Notes under the pieces: model-generated
What the model was told of the DNA's origin: nothing
The model's input: only the letters and a program-made list of their open reading frames with translations
Database searches by the model: none
Shown: positions 14,647 to 23,886 of the stretch, piece by piece
How positions within the stretch are numbered: position 1 is the stretch's first letter
How the letters are laid out: every line of letters starts with the position of its first letter
Source of the DNA: Bacteroidales bacterium
GTDB taxonomy: Bacteria; Bacteroidota; Bacteroidia; Bacteroidales; UBA932
Direction: 5' to 3'
NCBI GenBank assembly: GCA_017452265.1
Contig: JAFTMS010000020.1
Span: 1-64,000, forward strand
DNA length: 64,000 nucleotides
Position numbers and translations under genes: made by a program

Positions 14647-16487
14647 TATTCCGTGACCTTCACCCAGTCCACCTGCATCCATCCGCTGTCGTTCTTCGGG
14701 GCGAGACGGTTGCTGAAGAAGCCGAACTTGGCGCCGATCCATTTGCCGGGGCTGGCTGTGAATGTCTTTTCATCGCCGTGCAGCTGCTTCCACTTCCGGC
14801 CGTCAATGCTGTACCAGAATGTAGCCGTCATTTCGGGCACGTTGCCTTCACGCTTGCGTGGCTCAACCTTCAGGCGCAGATATGCATCGGTAGCCTTGTA
14901 CGCAAGGGGAGCGACAGGCGGAACTGTCGTGGACATATATACATTTGAATACGGCGTCGGAAGCGACTGTGAATCCATTGGCACTTCCGCCAGAACTGCC
15001 TCTGACGAGCCTTTGAGGGCGTTGAAACATTCGACATATTGCAGGACGATGCCTTCCGGCGTGTCCACAAGCTTCAGTGCTGCATAGTCCTGGCCCATGA
15101 GCACGAGGCCGCACGTTTCCCCGCGTGCCGACAGCTGCGGATTCGGGATGAAGCGGACCTTAGCGGTGACGGCGAATCTGTCGGCAGGCGTTTTCTGCAG
15201 CAGGAGATTCGGCGAATCGGCGAGGTTGCGCCAGCCTTCCGTCTGATCTACGGTATACAGCCTGAGCGCTCCGATACCGTTCGTGCCTTCCTCGCGTGCG
15301 CGCGTGTCCATATAATGCCAGTATGGCGACGGAACTCCATGCCACTGCCACTGAAGGCCGAGAGACGTAGACGTGAACTCATCGCTTTCTGCAGGCTGGA
15401 ACACTCCGCTGGATGCAAGGGCCGGCTTGCGGTACCTCATCACTGGCTCACCCACTCCGTCTCCGTCCCTGTCGACGCCGATTACAGGCCAGCCGTCCTC
15501 CGACCAGCTCATCGGCTGCAGGTGCACGACGCGTCCGTATGCATCCTTGTCCTGAAAATGCATGAACCAGTCTTCCCCTGCCGCCGTCTCAATCCATGCC
15601 CCCTGGTGCGGCCCGTTGGTTTCAGAGGTTCCCTGAGCCATCACCACTCGCTCTTCAAACGGCCCGAAAGGCGATTCCGAGCGAAGCACGACCTGCCAAC
15701 CCGTAGGCACGCCTCCTGTCGGTGAGAATATGTAGTACAGCCCGTTCCTTTTATAGAACTTCGTTCCTTCTATGGTCGGCTGCGTCTCGTGTCCGTCGTA
15801 GACGATGCGGCTTGGGCCGAGCAGACGTGTGCCGTCGGCGGACATCGGGGCTACGAACAGGACGCTCTTCAGTCCGGCTCTGCTTCCTGCGCAACCGTGT
15901 GACAGATAGGCCTTTCCGTCCTCGTCCCAAAGCGGACACGGATCGATGTATCCCTTTGCCTTCACTACCCATACTGGGTCGGACCATCTGCCTCGTGGAT
16001 CTGAAGTCTTCACCATGAATATGCCTCTGTCGGGGTCGCCGCAGTAGATGTAGAATTCACCGTCGTGGTAGCGTATGGCCGGAGCCCACACACCGTTTCC
16101 GTGCTGAGGGACCGTGCGCCACTCCTTTGCTCCCGGAGGACAGCCGGCCGGGGCGTCGAGATTCTGCCCTGTCGTCTCCCATGCCCTCGAATCGTCCCAG
16201 TGAGGCCCCGGATAGTCGGTCAGTGCAGCTCCGATTATCTCCCAGTTCACAAGGTCGGTCGAATGCAGGATCTGCAGGCCCGGGAAGCAGGCGAAAGACG
16301 ATGAGGTCATATAGAAGTCGTCCCCCACACGGCATACGTCAGGATCCGAATAGTCCGCATTGAGCACAGGGTTCACATATTCCGTCCCCCTGTCCGGATT
16401 CCAGCTCTGCGAAGGCTGCTGGGCGGATGCGGATACGGCAATGCTTAATGTAAGGACTGTCGTAAGGAATGTCATCGGGTGTTTCAT
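14646..16487 (-). CDS. Glycoside hydrolase family 43 (beta-xylosidase / arabinofuranosidase type)
   Basis: A 613-residue exported enzyme starting at MKHPMTFLTT with a signal peptide ending in SASAQ. The five-blade catalytic domain (about residues 35-340) begins with NADYSDPDVCRVGDDFYM, where the Asp is the family's general base, and includes FMVKTSDPRGRW. The C-terminal half is the beta-sandwich common in GH43 xylosidases. Expected to trim xylan or arabinan side chains in the periplasm; the exact sugar cannot be told. Longer in-frame upstream starts (to 16742) lack a signal peptide at the right place and run through the promoter, so they were rejected. No SusCD pair is adjacent. Confidence 0.85.
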   Translation of the reverse strand: MKHPMTFLTTVLTLSIAVSASAQQPSQSWNPDRGTEYVNPVLNADYSDPDVCRVGDDFYMTSSSFACFPGLQILHSTDLVNWEIIGAALTDYPGPHWDDSRAWETTGQNLDAPAGCPPGAKEWRTVPQHGNGVWAPAIRYHDGEFYIYCGDPDRGIFMVKTSDPRGRWSDPVWVVKAKGYIDPCPLWDEDGKAYLSHGCAGSRAGLKSVLFVAPMSADGTRLLGPSRIVYDGHETQPTIEGTKFYKRNGLYYIFSPTGGVPTGWQVVLRSESPFGPFEERVVMAQGTSETNGPHQGAWIETAAGEDWFMHFQDKDAYGRVVHLQPMSWSEDGWPVIGVDRDGDGVGEPVMRYRKPALASSGVFQPAESDEFTSTSLGLQWQWHGVPSPYWHYMDTRAREEGTNGIGALRLYTVDQTEGWRNLADSPNLLLQKTPADRFAVTAKVRFIPNPQLSARGETCGLVLMGQDYAALKLVDTPEGIVLQYVECFNALKGSSEAVLAEVPMDSQSLPTPYSNVYMSTTVPPVAPLAYKATDAYLRLKVEPRKREGNVPEMTATFWYSIDGRKWKQLHGDEKTFTASPGKWIGAKFGFFSNRLAPKNDSGWMQVDWVKVTE

Positions 16488-16567
16488 GTCTGATATGATT
16501 TTGCAGTTAATCAGCTTTTCTCCTACATGTCTGGTAATGTGTGAGATTTGCAGCCTTTTAGCCAATG

Positions 16568-16575
16568 CAAAGATA
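16568..16575 (-). promoter_or_regulatory. Probable -7 box of the GH43 gene (TATCTTTG, minus strand)
   Basis: Perfect TAnnTTTG on the minus strand about 80 bases before the GH43 start. A -33 match about 20 bp upstream is not evident. Confidence 0.45.
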
Positions 16576-16707
16576 ATATATTTTTGGCCCGAGGTGCCTT
16601 TTCTTATAAATTCAGCCATCAGATAGGTGCGTTTTCCTGTTTGGCGGCCAGACACAGAAAGAGCCCGGTGCGGTGCCGGGCTCTGTTCCATGATTGATGT
16701 AAGATAT

Positions 16708-17262
16708 TTACTTGTAGCTGACTTTTGTGATGACGGCACCATATCCCTGAATTACCATACCCTTTCCTGCATTGATTGCAGCTATGTCTTCGTCATTAAG
16801 AGCAAGGACATATTCTGTTTTGTTCGAATCGAGGGTAACGCAACCATCAGAATTCATTCCGGTAGGACTTGTCAATTGAACCCATTCCCAATCCTGACCG
16901 ATGTAGCAGAACTTCAACTGAGAATAATCGAATCCGGCAGGTGCTTCATACACCACATGAATCTTTGCGTCCTCAGACAGGATCGGTACAGAATTGATCT
17001 GAAGCCCACCGCTCCAGCTTGTACCGAGATCATATGCTTCACCTTCCCAGATTGTTTCTGTTACAGCAGATTCCGGTTCCGGTTCCGGCTTCTGAGCCTC
17101 AGCAGCTGCCTGTGTCACGGCGACCGTCTTTGTGAGTTCGCCGGCTGTGACCGTGAACTTGGCTGTAAGGGAAACGGATTCCTTGTCCACTTCAAGACTT
17201 GGAGTCTCTTCCACTGTCTCCGGTGTACATGCAACAATGGCTGCTGTTGCGAATGCACCCAT
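16708..17262 (-). CDS. BACON-type lipoprotein remnant, probably internally deleted
   Basis: A 184-residue reading frame. The N-terminus MGAFATAAIVACTPE looks like the end of a lipoprotein signal peptide whose charged start is missing; a stop lies eight codons upstream with no better start. Next, SLEVDKESVSLTA joins directly to KFTVTAGELTKTVAVTQ: these resemble the first and last strands of a BACON domain with the middle missing. A Pro-Glu linker and a globular domain of about 110 residues follow, with no motif I recognise. The gene may be decayed or expressed from an unusual start. Confidence 0.5.
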   Translation of the reverse strand: MGAFATAAIVACTPETVEETPSLEVDKESVSLTAKFTVTAGELTKTVAVTQAAAEAQKPEPEPESAVTETIWEGEAYDLGTSWSGGLQINSVPILSEDAKIHVVYEAPAGFDYSQLKFCYIGQDWEWVQLTSPTGMNSDGCVTLDSNKTEYVLALNDEDIAAINAGKGMVIQGYGAVITKVSYK

Positions 17263-17573
17263 AAGTAAGTATGGTAATATAGTTTAGTGTTGGTTGGTTT
17301 TTCTTACGCGGATTCACAAAAATGACAAAATAAATCCAGATATTCCGTTTTTTCTGAAAAATCACGATTGCTTCCGACCGGCTAACTTGTCCTTGCCGCA
17401 TGGTCTGGCTTCATTTGGTGAATTTTATCCTGTGTTTTTTCACTAAATCATGGCGAAAACGTGTATTTATATGGAATTTGCTGACATTTAGTGAATTTCT
17501 GCTGACAAAACTTCATTAAATCCCAGATAAGATATACCCCTTGGCATTTCGATTGCGCCGGGCACTCGTTTCC
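17263..17573. other. 311-bp AT-rich intergenic region
   Basis: No gene. It holds the four-box inverted-repeat element (17413-17521) described separately. Nothing else specific was recognised. Confidence 0.7.
17413..17521 (+). repeat. Four-box inverted-repeat element, copy 1
   Basis: Boxes ATTTGGTGAA (17413-17422), TTCACTAAAT (17439-17448), ATTTAGTGAA (17486-17495) and TTCATTAAAT (17512-17521) alternate in orientation, with gaps of 16, 37 and 16 bases. The copy at 49012-49120 has the same boxes and identical gaps while the sequence between boxes differs. Each box pair can form a hairpin of about ten pairs with a 16-base loop. Confidence 0.75.
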
Positions 17574-18704
17574 TTATTTCAGTAGGCTCAGCAGAAGTGT
17601 GCTGAATCTGCTGCGGTCTTCGTCGGACAGGAAATCCACCTTTATCGGGGCGTAGAACATGCGCTGCTTGAGGTTGCCGGGGATTACGCCGCAGTCGCGC
17701 ACTCTCTGGGAATCCTTTTCCGTGGTCATGAGCACGGAGGTCGGGAAGGCATCGGCGGCATCGCGGAGCGAGAACATGTCGGATTTCGTGAACCTGTGGT
17801 GGTCCGGGAAGTTGAAATGGCGCACTATCTTGTATGTGCCGCTCAGACAGTTCATCAGAGGCCTGTCATTGGCTATTCCTGAAAAGAGGATGAGCCTCTG
17901 GGCATAGATATACCTCGGGTCGCCTTCCGGAAACACCGGCACTGCGTTGTCGTATGCGATCGATGTGAAGAAAAGGTGCTGCTTTTTTCCGTCCTTCCTT
18001 GTTCCGCAGCACTCTGCAGCATCGTATCCGCCGAGGCCGAGGGCTTCCGCCCATTTGCTCTTCTCCCATCCGTCAAGATATGAAGGGCATTTCGAGACTA
18101 TGATGATGTCGGCGGCCTTGATTCTTTCCGGAAGGTCGCGCAGACGTCCTGCCGGCATGAGGTGGTCTTTGAATATGGGACGGTTGTAGTCGACAAGCAC
18201 AATGGACACCTTCGGCTTTACGGCCCTGTGCTGGAAGGCGTCGTCAAGGATTATGAGGTCGGCTTTCGGCAGTTCCTTGCTGATGCATCTGCGTGCCTTC
18301 TTCGAGGTCTGGAGCAGTTCAGGTGCCGTGAGGAACGCGCATCCCTCCTTTCTTGAGCCGTCCACAGCCACCGTCACCTGCGGGAACTTCCGCTTTATCT
18401 GCAGAGGCTCGTCGCCGTAATCCTTTGCCGTCCCGTTTGTGATGACCTGCTGGAATCCCTTTGTCTTGCGTTTGTAGCCACGGGAGAGCACGGCAAGGCT
18501 ATGCGCCCCCCATTCGTCGCTTCCGAGCAACGTGCGCAGAATCATCTCCGTATGCGGTGTCTTGCCTGTGCCTCCCACCGTGATGTTGCCCACACAGATT
18601 GTCGGCACCTCGGGAACATACACCTTCCTCATACCGTGGTCGTACATGAAATGCCTGAGCTTGAGAGCAAGCCAATACGGGAACAATAATATCTTGTCGA
18701 TCAT
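17574..18704 (-). CDS. lpxK: Tetraacyldisaccharide 4'-kinase
   Basis: A 376-residue inner-membrane kinase that phosphorylates the lipid A disaccharide at the 4' position. The N-terminal membrane-associated helix (MIDKILLFPYWLALKLRHF) is followed by the Walker A segment VGNITVGGTGKT near residue 45 and the LDDAFQH motif near residue 150 that carries the catalytic Asp. The ATG at 18704 lies five bases after the dus stop. A longer start at 18734 would overlap dus by 26 bases and is less likely. It marks the organism as an LPS producer. Confidence 0.92.
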   Translation of the reverse strand: MIDKILLFPYWLALKLRHFMYDHGMRKVYVPEVPTICVGNITVGGTGKTPHTEMILRTLLGSDEWGAHSLAVLSRGYKRKTKGFQQVITNGTAKDYGDEPLQIKRKFPQVTVAVDGSRKEGCAFLTAPELLQTSKKARRCISKELPKADLIILDDAFQHRAVKPKVSIVLVDYNRPIFKDHLMPAGRLRDLPERIKAADIIIVSKCPSYLDGWEKSKWAEALGLGGYDAAECCGTRKDGKKQHLFFTSIAYDNAVPVFPEGDPRYIYAQRLILFSGIANDRPLMNCLSGTYKIVRHFNFPDHHRFTKSDMFSLRDAADAFPTSVLMTTEKDSQRVRDCGVIPGNLKQRMFYAPIKVDFLSDEDRSRFSTLLLSLLK

Positions 18705-18708
18705 AGGT

Positions 18709-19776
18709 TTATACATTATATACATTTGCGGCATCAGGAGCCTCCAGACTGCCCCAACGCTCCGAGATGCTGTCCAGTGTGGCGAATAGTTCGGCAGGAT
18801 CGTTCAGCGTCACCAGCTTCAGCCTTGTCTCCTTGAAGTCCGGAAGGCCTTTGAAATAGCATGAGAGATGACGCCTCATCTCTAATACACCCACGCGGTC
18901 CCCCTTGATTTCCAGCGACTTGGCCAGATGCCTCTTAGCCAGCGCCACCCTGTCGTTCACGCTCATAGGCGGCAGCAGCTCCCCTGTGTCGAGGTAGTGC
19001 CGTATCTCCTTGAATATCCACGGATGGCCGTATGTCGCGCGTCCTATCATAATGCCGTCCACTCCGTAACGGTCGAAATATTCCTTTGCCTTCTGCGGCG
19101 AGTTCATGTCTCCGTTGCCGATTATCGGTATATGCATACGCGGATTCTCCTTCACCTTGCCTATCAGCGTCCAGTCCGCCTCTCCCGTGTACATCTGGCA
19201 TCTTGTGCGGCCGTGTATCGTCAGAGCCTGTATGCCCGCATCCTGCAGCCGCTCCGCCAGTTCCACGATGATCTTCGAGTCCTCATCCCATCCGAGCCGC
19301 GTCTTGACGGTCACCGGCAGCTTCACCGCCTCCACCACCCTGCGCGTGATCTCCACCATCTTGTCCGGTTCGCGCATCATTCCCGAACCGGCTCCGCGTC
19401 TTGCAATCTTGTTCACCGGACATCCGAAATTGATGTCCACCAGATCCGCACCATGCCCGGCCCCGGGCTTCCCTGCCACGCTTTCCAGTCCTTCCGTAAT
19501 TTCGGCAGCCTTTTCCGCCATCACTGCCGCATCCACCATCGCCTCAGGGATGTTGCCGTAGATCTGTATGCCTATAGGGGCCTCGTAATCATAGGTCACA
19601 AGCTTCTCCAGGGATTTCCTCGCATCGCGGATGAGTCCGTCCGAAGAGATGAACTCTGTGTACATCATGTCCGCACCGAACTCCTTGCATACGAAACGGA
19701 AGGATGCGTCGGTCACATCCTCCATCGGCGCCAGGAACAGCGGCCTTTCTCCCAGGTCTATATTGCCTATCTTCAT
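18709..19776 (-). CDS. dusB: tRNA-dihydrouridine synthase
   Basis: FMN enzyme that reduces uridine to dihydrouridine in tRNA. The 355-residue protein opens with KIGNIDLGERPLFLAPMEDV, has the catalytic cysteine in INFGCPVNKIARRGAGSGM near residue 115, and FMN-binding segments IIGNGDMNS and MIGRATYGHPWIF. The start at 19776 follows family alignment; an upstream ATG at 19788 adds four residues. lpxK follows after a few bases. DusB is the usual assignment for this form, but subfamily is not proven. Confidence 0.88.
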   Translation of the reverse strand: MKIGNIDLGERPLFLAPMEDVTDASFRFVCKEFGADMMYTEFISSDGLIRDARKSLEKLVTYDYEAPIGIQIYGNIPEAMVDAAVMAEKAAEITEGLESVAGKPGAGHGADLVDINFGCPVNKIARRGAGSGMMREPDKMVEITRRVVEAVKLPVTVKTRLGWDEDSKIIVELAERLQDAGIQALTIHGRTRCQMYTGEADWTLIGKVKENPRMHIPIIGNGDMNSPQKAKEYFDRYGVDGIMIGRATYGHPWIFKEIRHYLDTGELLPPMSVNDRVALAKRHLAKSLEIKGDRVGVLEMRRHLSCYFKGLPDFKETRLKLVTLNDPAELFATLDSISERWGSLEAPDAANVYNV

Positions 19777-19806
19777 AAGAACCTGCAAAAATACAAAAAA
19801 GTTTTG

Positions 19807-19814
19807 TAGATTTG
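19807..19814 (+). promoter_or_regulatory. Probable -7 box of pfkA (TAGATTTG)
   Basis: TAGATTTG 20 bases before the pfkA ATG, with CTGC at 19783-19786 (20-bp spacer) as a partial -33 box. The short leader fits Bacteroidota practice. Confidence 0.55.
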
Positions 19815-19834
19815 CCGAGATTTAGAATACAGTT

Positions 19835-20821
19835 ATGGCAAGAATATCGACGATCGGTGTGCTCACCTCGGGAGGTGATGCCCCGGGCATGAATGCGGCC
19901 ATCAGGGCCGTGACCAGAGCAGCCATATATAACGGCTGGAAAGTCAAAGGCATATACAGGGGCTGGGAAGGCCTCATCAACAATGAGATAAAGGACTTTA
20001 CGTCCGAAAGTGTCAGCGGCACCATCAACCGCGGCGGCACCATCCTCAGGACGGCCCGCAGCAAGGAGTTCCTGAACGAGGAGGGACGTGCAAAGGCGTT
20101 TGAGAACATCAAGGCCAACGGTATCGACGCCCTTATCGTCATCGGAGGCAACGGTTCGCTTGCCGGGGCGCAGGTGATTGCGGCGGAGTACGACATACCG
20201 TGCGTGGGCCTGCCGGGGACAATCGACAACGACCTCTACGGAACGGATACCACGATCGGATACGACACTGCCCTGAATACGATCATGGACTGCGTCGACA
20301 AGATCCGCGACACAGCCAATTCCCACAACCGCATCTTCTTTGTGGAGGTGATGGGCCGTGATGCAGGTTTCCTTGCTCAGAACGCTGCCATAGCGACAGG
20401 TGCGGAGGCTGCCATCATTCCGGAGGACAAGACCGACGTGGACCAGCTAGCCACGTTCATCGGCAGGGGAGTGCGCAAGAGCAAGAACAGTTCGATCGTG
20501 CTCGTCTCCGAAAGCAAGAAGGACGGCACAGGCGGAGCACAGTATTACGCAGACCGTCTTCTCAAGGAATATCCTGAATTCGAGGCGCGTGTGACCATTC
20601 TCGGCCACCTGCAGCGCGGAGGTGTCCCGACAGCCCAGGACCGCATCCTCGCCAGCCGTCTCGGAGTCGCTGCCATAGAAGCCCTCAAGGACGGACAGCG
20701 CAACATCATGATCGGTGTCAAGAATGACCAGATCGTCTATGTTCCGTTCAACAAGGCCATCCGCATCGACAAGCCGATTGACCGCGAACTCATCAATGTC
20801 CTGAATGTTCTGTCAATATAG
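19835..20821 (+). CDS. pfkA: ATP-dependent 6-phosphofructokinase
   Basis: Glycolytic enzyme making fructose 1,6-bisphosphate. The 328-residue product shows [19 protein letters not shown] at the N-terminus, [20 protein letters not shown] near residue 130 with the catalytic Asp, MGRDAGFLA, and GHLQRGG. The Gly in PGTIDND points to the ATP rather than the pyrophosphate type. Oddity: the usual GGDGS motif, whose Asp helps hold magnesium, reads GGNGS here (codon AAC near 20150). A hairpin follows the stop. Confidence 0.93.
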   Translation: MARISTIGVLTSGGDAPGMNAAIRAVTRAAIYNGWKVKGIYRGWEGLINNEIKDFTSESVSGTINRGGTILRTARSKEFLNEEGRAKAFENIKANGIDALIVIGGNGSLAGAQVIAAEYDIPCVGLPGTIDNDLYGTDTTIGYDTALNTIMDCVDKIRDTANSHNRIFFVEVMGRDAGFLAQNAAIATGAEAAIIPEDKTDVDQLATFIGRGVRKSKNSSIVLVSESKKDGTGGAQYYADRLLKEYPEFEARVTILGHLQRGGVPTAQDRILASRLGVAAIEALKDGQRNIMIGVKNDQIVYVPFNKAIRIDKPIDRELINVLNVLSI

Positions 20822-20825
20822 ATAA

Positions 20826-20851
20826 AAGGGGAGCGCGTCTTACCTCCCCTT
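20826..20851 (+). terminator. Hairpin after pfkA
   Basis: AAGGGGAG (20826-20833) pairs with CTCCCCTT (20844-20851). It lacks a strong T-run and sits only 22 bases before the next ATG, so it could be a terminator, an attenuator, or part of the next gene's leader. Confidence 0.5.
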
Positions 20852-20872
20852 ATTCAATCAATCAAAATCCGA

Positions 20873-23845
20873 ATGAAAACCAGATTGCTTATCTTGCTGG
20901 CAATAGTATGTGCCAGCTTATCGTCGTGTTATAATGACGAAGCCCTTCGCTCCCAGTTGGAAGATCATGAACAAAGAATCTCCTCTCTGGAGACCCTTTG
21001 CAAGAAGATGAACACCAACATAACATCCCTTCAGAGTCTTGTCGAAGCTCTGCAGATGAATGATTATGTGACGTGGGTCGCTCCGGTAATGGAAGGCGGC
21101 AAGGAGGTCGGCTACACGATTACGTTCAGCAGTTCCAATTCCATAACGATCTATCATGGCAAGGATGGAGCCGCAGGTGCGCCCGGCCAGGATGGTGCTG
21201 ATGGTGAGGATGGTGCAGATGGCAAGGATGGTTGGACTCCGGTGATAGGCGTGAAGCAGGATGCCGACGGCAAGTATTACTGGACTTTGGATGGTGAATG
21301 GCTTCTGGATGAGAACGGCAGCAAGATCCCGACGACAGGCGCCGACGGAAAGGACGGTGCTCCCGGTCAGGATGGAGCTGACGGTGCTCCTGGTCAGGAC
21401 GGATCTGATGGCAAGGATGGAGCCGATGGTGAAGATGGAAAGGATGGTCAGGACGGAGTCGATGGCAAGGATGGCGTGACTCCGGAGCTGAAGATCGAGG
21501 ACGACTATTGGTATGTCACATACGACGGCGGTCAGACCTGGCATCAGCTTGGTAAGGCGACAGGAGAGAACGGCGTCGACGGAAAGGACGGTCAGGATGG
21601 CGATGCCTTCTTTGAGGGTGTCGACACTTCAGACCCGGATTATGTTGTCCTGACGCTGATCGACGGAACTGTGATCAAGATCCCGACCTGGAAGGCGTTT
21701 GAAGAAAGCCAGAAGAAAGTCAGTCTGGAACTTGATGTTGAAGACTATGAGGCAGGAGTGGTTCCGGGTGAAGTCATAGTCATAAACTACACACTCTCAA
21801 ATGTTACTGAAGAAACAGTCCTTACTGCATCTTCGGACGGAAAATACACCGTTCGTGTAGAAAAGTCTTCCGACACGAAAGGTAAGATTCTGGTGACAGC
21901 TCCGCGAAGCTATACAGACGGATATGTCAATGTAATGGTTTCAGACGGCGAAGGTTACTCATTCATACGTGTGGTGAATTTTTATGAATCAGAAATCTCC
22001 CTGCCTAATGGTTATCAGTATGGCGTTCCGACTGAAGGAGGAGAGCTGACTATTCCTCTTGCTACAAATATCGGGTATGAAGTCCAGACATCGGATTCAT
22101 GGTTGACAGTCGAAAAGGTCGAGACCAAAGCGACCCTGCAGAACCATACCCTCAAGGTAAGTGTCGCAAAGAATGACAACAGCTATGCCCGTACAGGAAA
22201 GATCAGATTGTATTATGACCACACTGATAATCAGCTTTTTGAAGAGATTATTATTAATCAGTCTTCTGCATATTTCACAATCGACCGTACGCATTATGTT
22301 GTTCCATTCGACGGTGAGACCTATACCCTGAACGTCACATCATCCCGCGGCCTCTCCTTCTTGGTCCCTGAGACTGTAGACTGGCTGACGGTAACCGATG
22401 CGTCGGAAGCATCTGCTACAGCCCACCAGCTTACAATAACCGCATCAGCAAATGAAACCGACAAGAAACGTTCTACAGAAATCAGTCTCTACGACCAATC
22501 CGGATCAATGCTGCTCGGAACCCTTAACATAATCCAGCTCAACGACACATCAGACGGGGTAAACGATCCAGCGGATATGATTTTTGAGGTAAGGGCTAAT
22601 TTTGCTAATTACTTTACTGCTCAGTTGCCGTTATATAGCGGTGGGCAATATAAACTTGACTGTTTTGTGGATTGGGGAGATGGAACTGTCGAACATATTA
22701 CCACAAGCAACCCTACTCATATCTATGAAGGCTTGGATATGGGACAGGTTTTTGAGATTAGGGTTTCCGGAACAGTAGAAAGACTATATGGTAGTTGTAA
22801 TGTAATATCTGTAAAACAATGGGGAAATACCGGATTAAAGTCTATGAATAGAGCCTTTGATGACTGTGCAACTCTACAGTCAATCGTTGGTGATGAAACC
22901 GGTTCTTTAAGTGAGGTGACAAACTTTAGTTTTACATTCTACGGTTGTTCCGGCTTGACGTCAATTCCTGTAGATTTATTCTCATACTGCCCTAATGTAA
23001 CTTCTTTTAGCAGTACCTTTGACGGCTGTTCCGGCTTGACGTCAATTCCTGTAGATTTGTTCTCGAACTGTCCTAATGTAACTTCTTTTAGCAGTACCTT
23101 TGACGGCTGTTCCGGCTTGACGTCAATTCCTTCAGATTTATTCTCATACTGCCCGAATGTAACTTCTTTTCGCGGTACCTTTGACGGCTGTCCCGGCTTG
23201 ACGTCAATTCCTTCAGATTTATTCTCATACTGCTCGAATGTAACTGATTTTTGCGGTACCTTTGGCGGCTGTTCCGGCTTGACGTCAATTCCTGTAGATT
23301 TGTTCTCGAACTGTCCTAATGTAACTGATTTTAGCAGTACCTTCTCCCTTTGTTCCGGCTTGACGTCAATTCCTTCAGATTTATTCTCATACTGCCCGAA
23401 TGTAACTTCTTTTCGCGGTACCTTTGGCGGCTGTTCCGGCTTGACGTCAATTCCTGTAGATTTATTCTCATACTGCCCTAATGTAACTTCTTTTGACGAT
23501 ACTTTCTCCGGTTGTTCCGACTTGACGTCAATTCCTGTAGATTTGTTCTCGAACTGCCCGAATGTAACTTCTTTTCGCGGTACCTTTGGCGGCTGTTTCG
23601 GCTTGACCTCGATTCCAACAGGCCTATTTGATAACAATAGAAAGGTTACTGACTTTGCGAGATGTTTCTCTTCTTTTAGAAATCTGTCCTGTGAAAGTCC
23701 ATATACGGTTATCGATGGTGCAAAGGTGCATTTATACGAGCGTGAGAATTACCCGGATTATTTTGTCGCACCGACAAGTTATTCGGGCTGTTTTGAATCA
23801 GGCTCTTACACCGATGAAATACCATCCTCATGGAGGGTATTTTAA
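20873..23845 (+). CDS. Large surface lipoprotein: coiled coil, collagen-like, BACON and DUF285 repeats
   Basis: A 990-residue lipoprotein (lipobox LSSC, mature end CYNDEA). In order: a short coiled coil (residues 22-60) of the DUF4988 type; a region containing GYTITFSSSNSITIYHGKDG; collagen-like Gly-X-Asp tracts (about 96-245); two BACON-like beta domains (about 375-560); a PKD-like stretch (CFVDWGDGTVEHI); then nine 27-residue repeats (about 685-927) of the DUF285/BspA type with the core GLTSIP.DLFS..PNVT. The tail is about 60 residues. Such proteins are adhesins or glycan/protein binders on the cell surface (family knowledge). DNA from about 22,560 is AT-richer than its surroundings, suggesting later acquisition or expansion of the repeat end. 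Confidence 0.82.
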   Translation: MKTRLLILLAIVCASLSSCYNDEALRSQLEDHEQRISSLETLCKKMNTNITSLQSLVEALQMNDYVTWVAPVMEGGKEVGYTITFSSSNSITIYHGKDGAAGAPGQDGADGEDGADGKDGWTPVIGVKQDADGKYYWTLDGEWLLDENGSKIPTTGADGKDGAPGQDGADGAPGQDGSDGKDGADGEDGKDGQDGVDGKDGVTPELKIEDDYWYVTYDGGQTWHQLGKATGENGVDGKDGQDGDAFFEGVDTSDPDYVVLTLIDGTVIKIPTWKAFEESQKKVSLELDVEDYEAGVVPGEVIVINYTLSNVTEETVLTASSDGKYTVRVEKSSDTKGKILVTAPRSYTDGYVNVMVSDGEGYSFIRVVNFYESEISLPNGYQYGVPTEGGELTIPLATNIGYEVQTSDSWLTVEKVETKATLQNHTLKVSVAKNDNSYARTGKIRLYYDHTDNQLFEEIIINQSSAYFTIDRTHYVVPFDGETYTLNVTSSRGLSFLVPETVDWLTVTDASEASATAHQLTITASANETDKKRSTEISLYDQSGSMLLGTLNIIQLNDTSDGVNDPADMIFEVRANFANYFTAQLPLYSGGQYKLDCFVDWGDGTVEHITTSNPTHIYEGLDMGQVFEIRVSGTVERLYGSCNVISVKQWGNTGLKSMNRAFDDCATLQSIVGDETGSLSEVTNFSFTFYGCSGLTSIPVDLFSYCPNVTSFSSTFDGCSGLTSIPVDLFSNCPNVTSFSSTFDGCSGLTSIPSDLFSYCPNVTSFRGTFDGCPGLTSIPSDLFSYCSNVTDFCGTFGGCSGLTSIPVDLFSNCPNVTDFSSTFSLCSGLTSIPSDLFSYCPNVTSFRGTFGGCSGLTSIPVDLFSYCPNVTSFDDTFSGCSDLTSIPVDLFSNCPNVTSFRGTFGGCFGLTSIPTGLFDNNRKVTDFARCFSSFRNLSCESPYTVIDGAKVHLYERENYPDYFVAPTSYSGCFESGSYTDEIPSSWRVF
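21158..21606 (+). repeat. Collagen-like Gly-X-Y coding tracts
   Basis: Three blocks (about 21158-21231, 21338-21474 and 21566-21606) encode Gly-X-Asp or Gly-X-Gly triplets (GADGEDGADGKDG and similar). The repetitive GG(T/A/C)-NNN-GAT codons favour length change by slippage. Confidence 0.8.
22925..23653 (+). repeat. Nine tandem 81-bp coding repeats
   Basis: Nine units of exactly 81 bp encode 27-residue repeats. The central TTGACGTCAATTCCT stretch is nearly invariant; units differ in a few mosaic positions (V or S before DLFS, Y or N after it). The ninth unit diverges at its 3' half. High DNA identity indicates recent duplication or ongoing gene conversion. Confidence 0.88.
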
Positions 23846-23886
23846 TTCTTGATTTCATGAGATATGAAGCAATGTGTTGATAGATG

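Noticed and set aside
14646..16742. Longer GH43 reading frame starting at 16742
   Set aside because: The extra 85 residues cross a TATCTTTG promoter box and displace the signal peptide from the N-terminus.
22939..23637. A 232-residue minus-strand frame rich in repeated KPEQPSKV segments
   Set aside because: It is the antisense shadow of the 81-bp repeats; the regular sequence comes from the real plus-strand repeats and no promoter or start context supports it.
22925..23653. Possible CRISPR array because of regularly spaced repeats
   Set aside because: The 81-bp units are continuous coding repeats with no unique spacers and no cas genes nearby.
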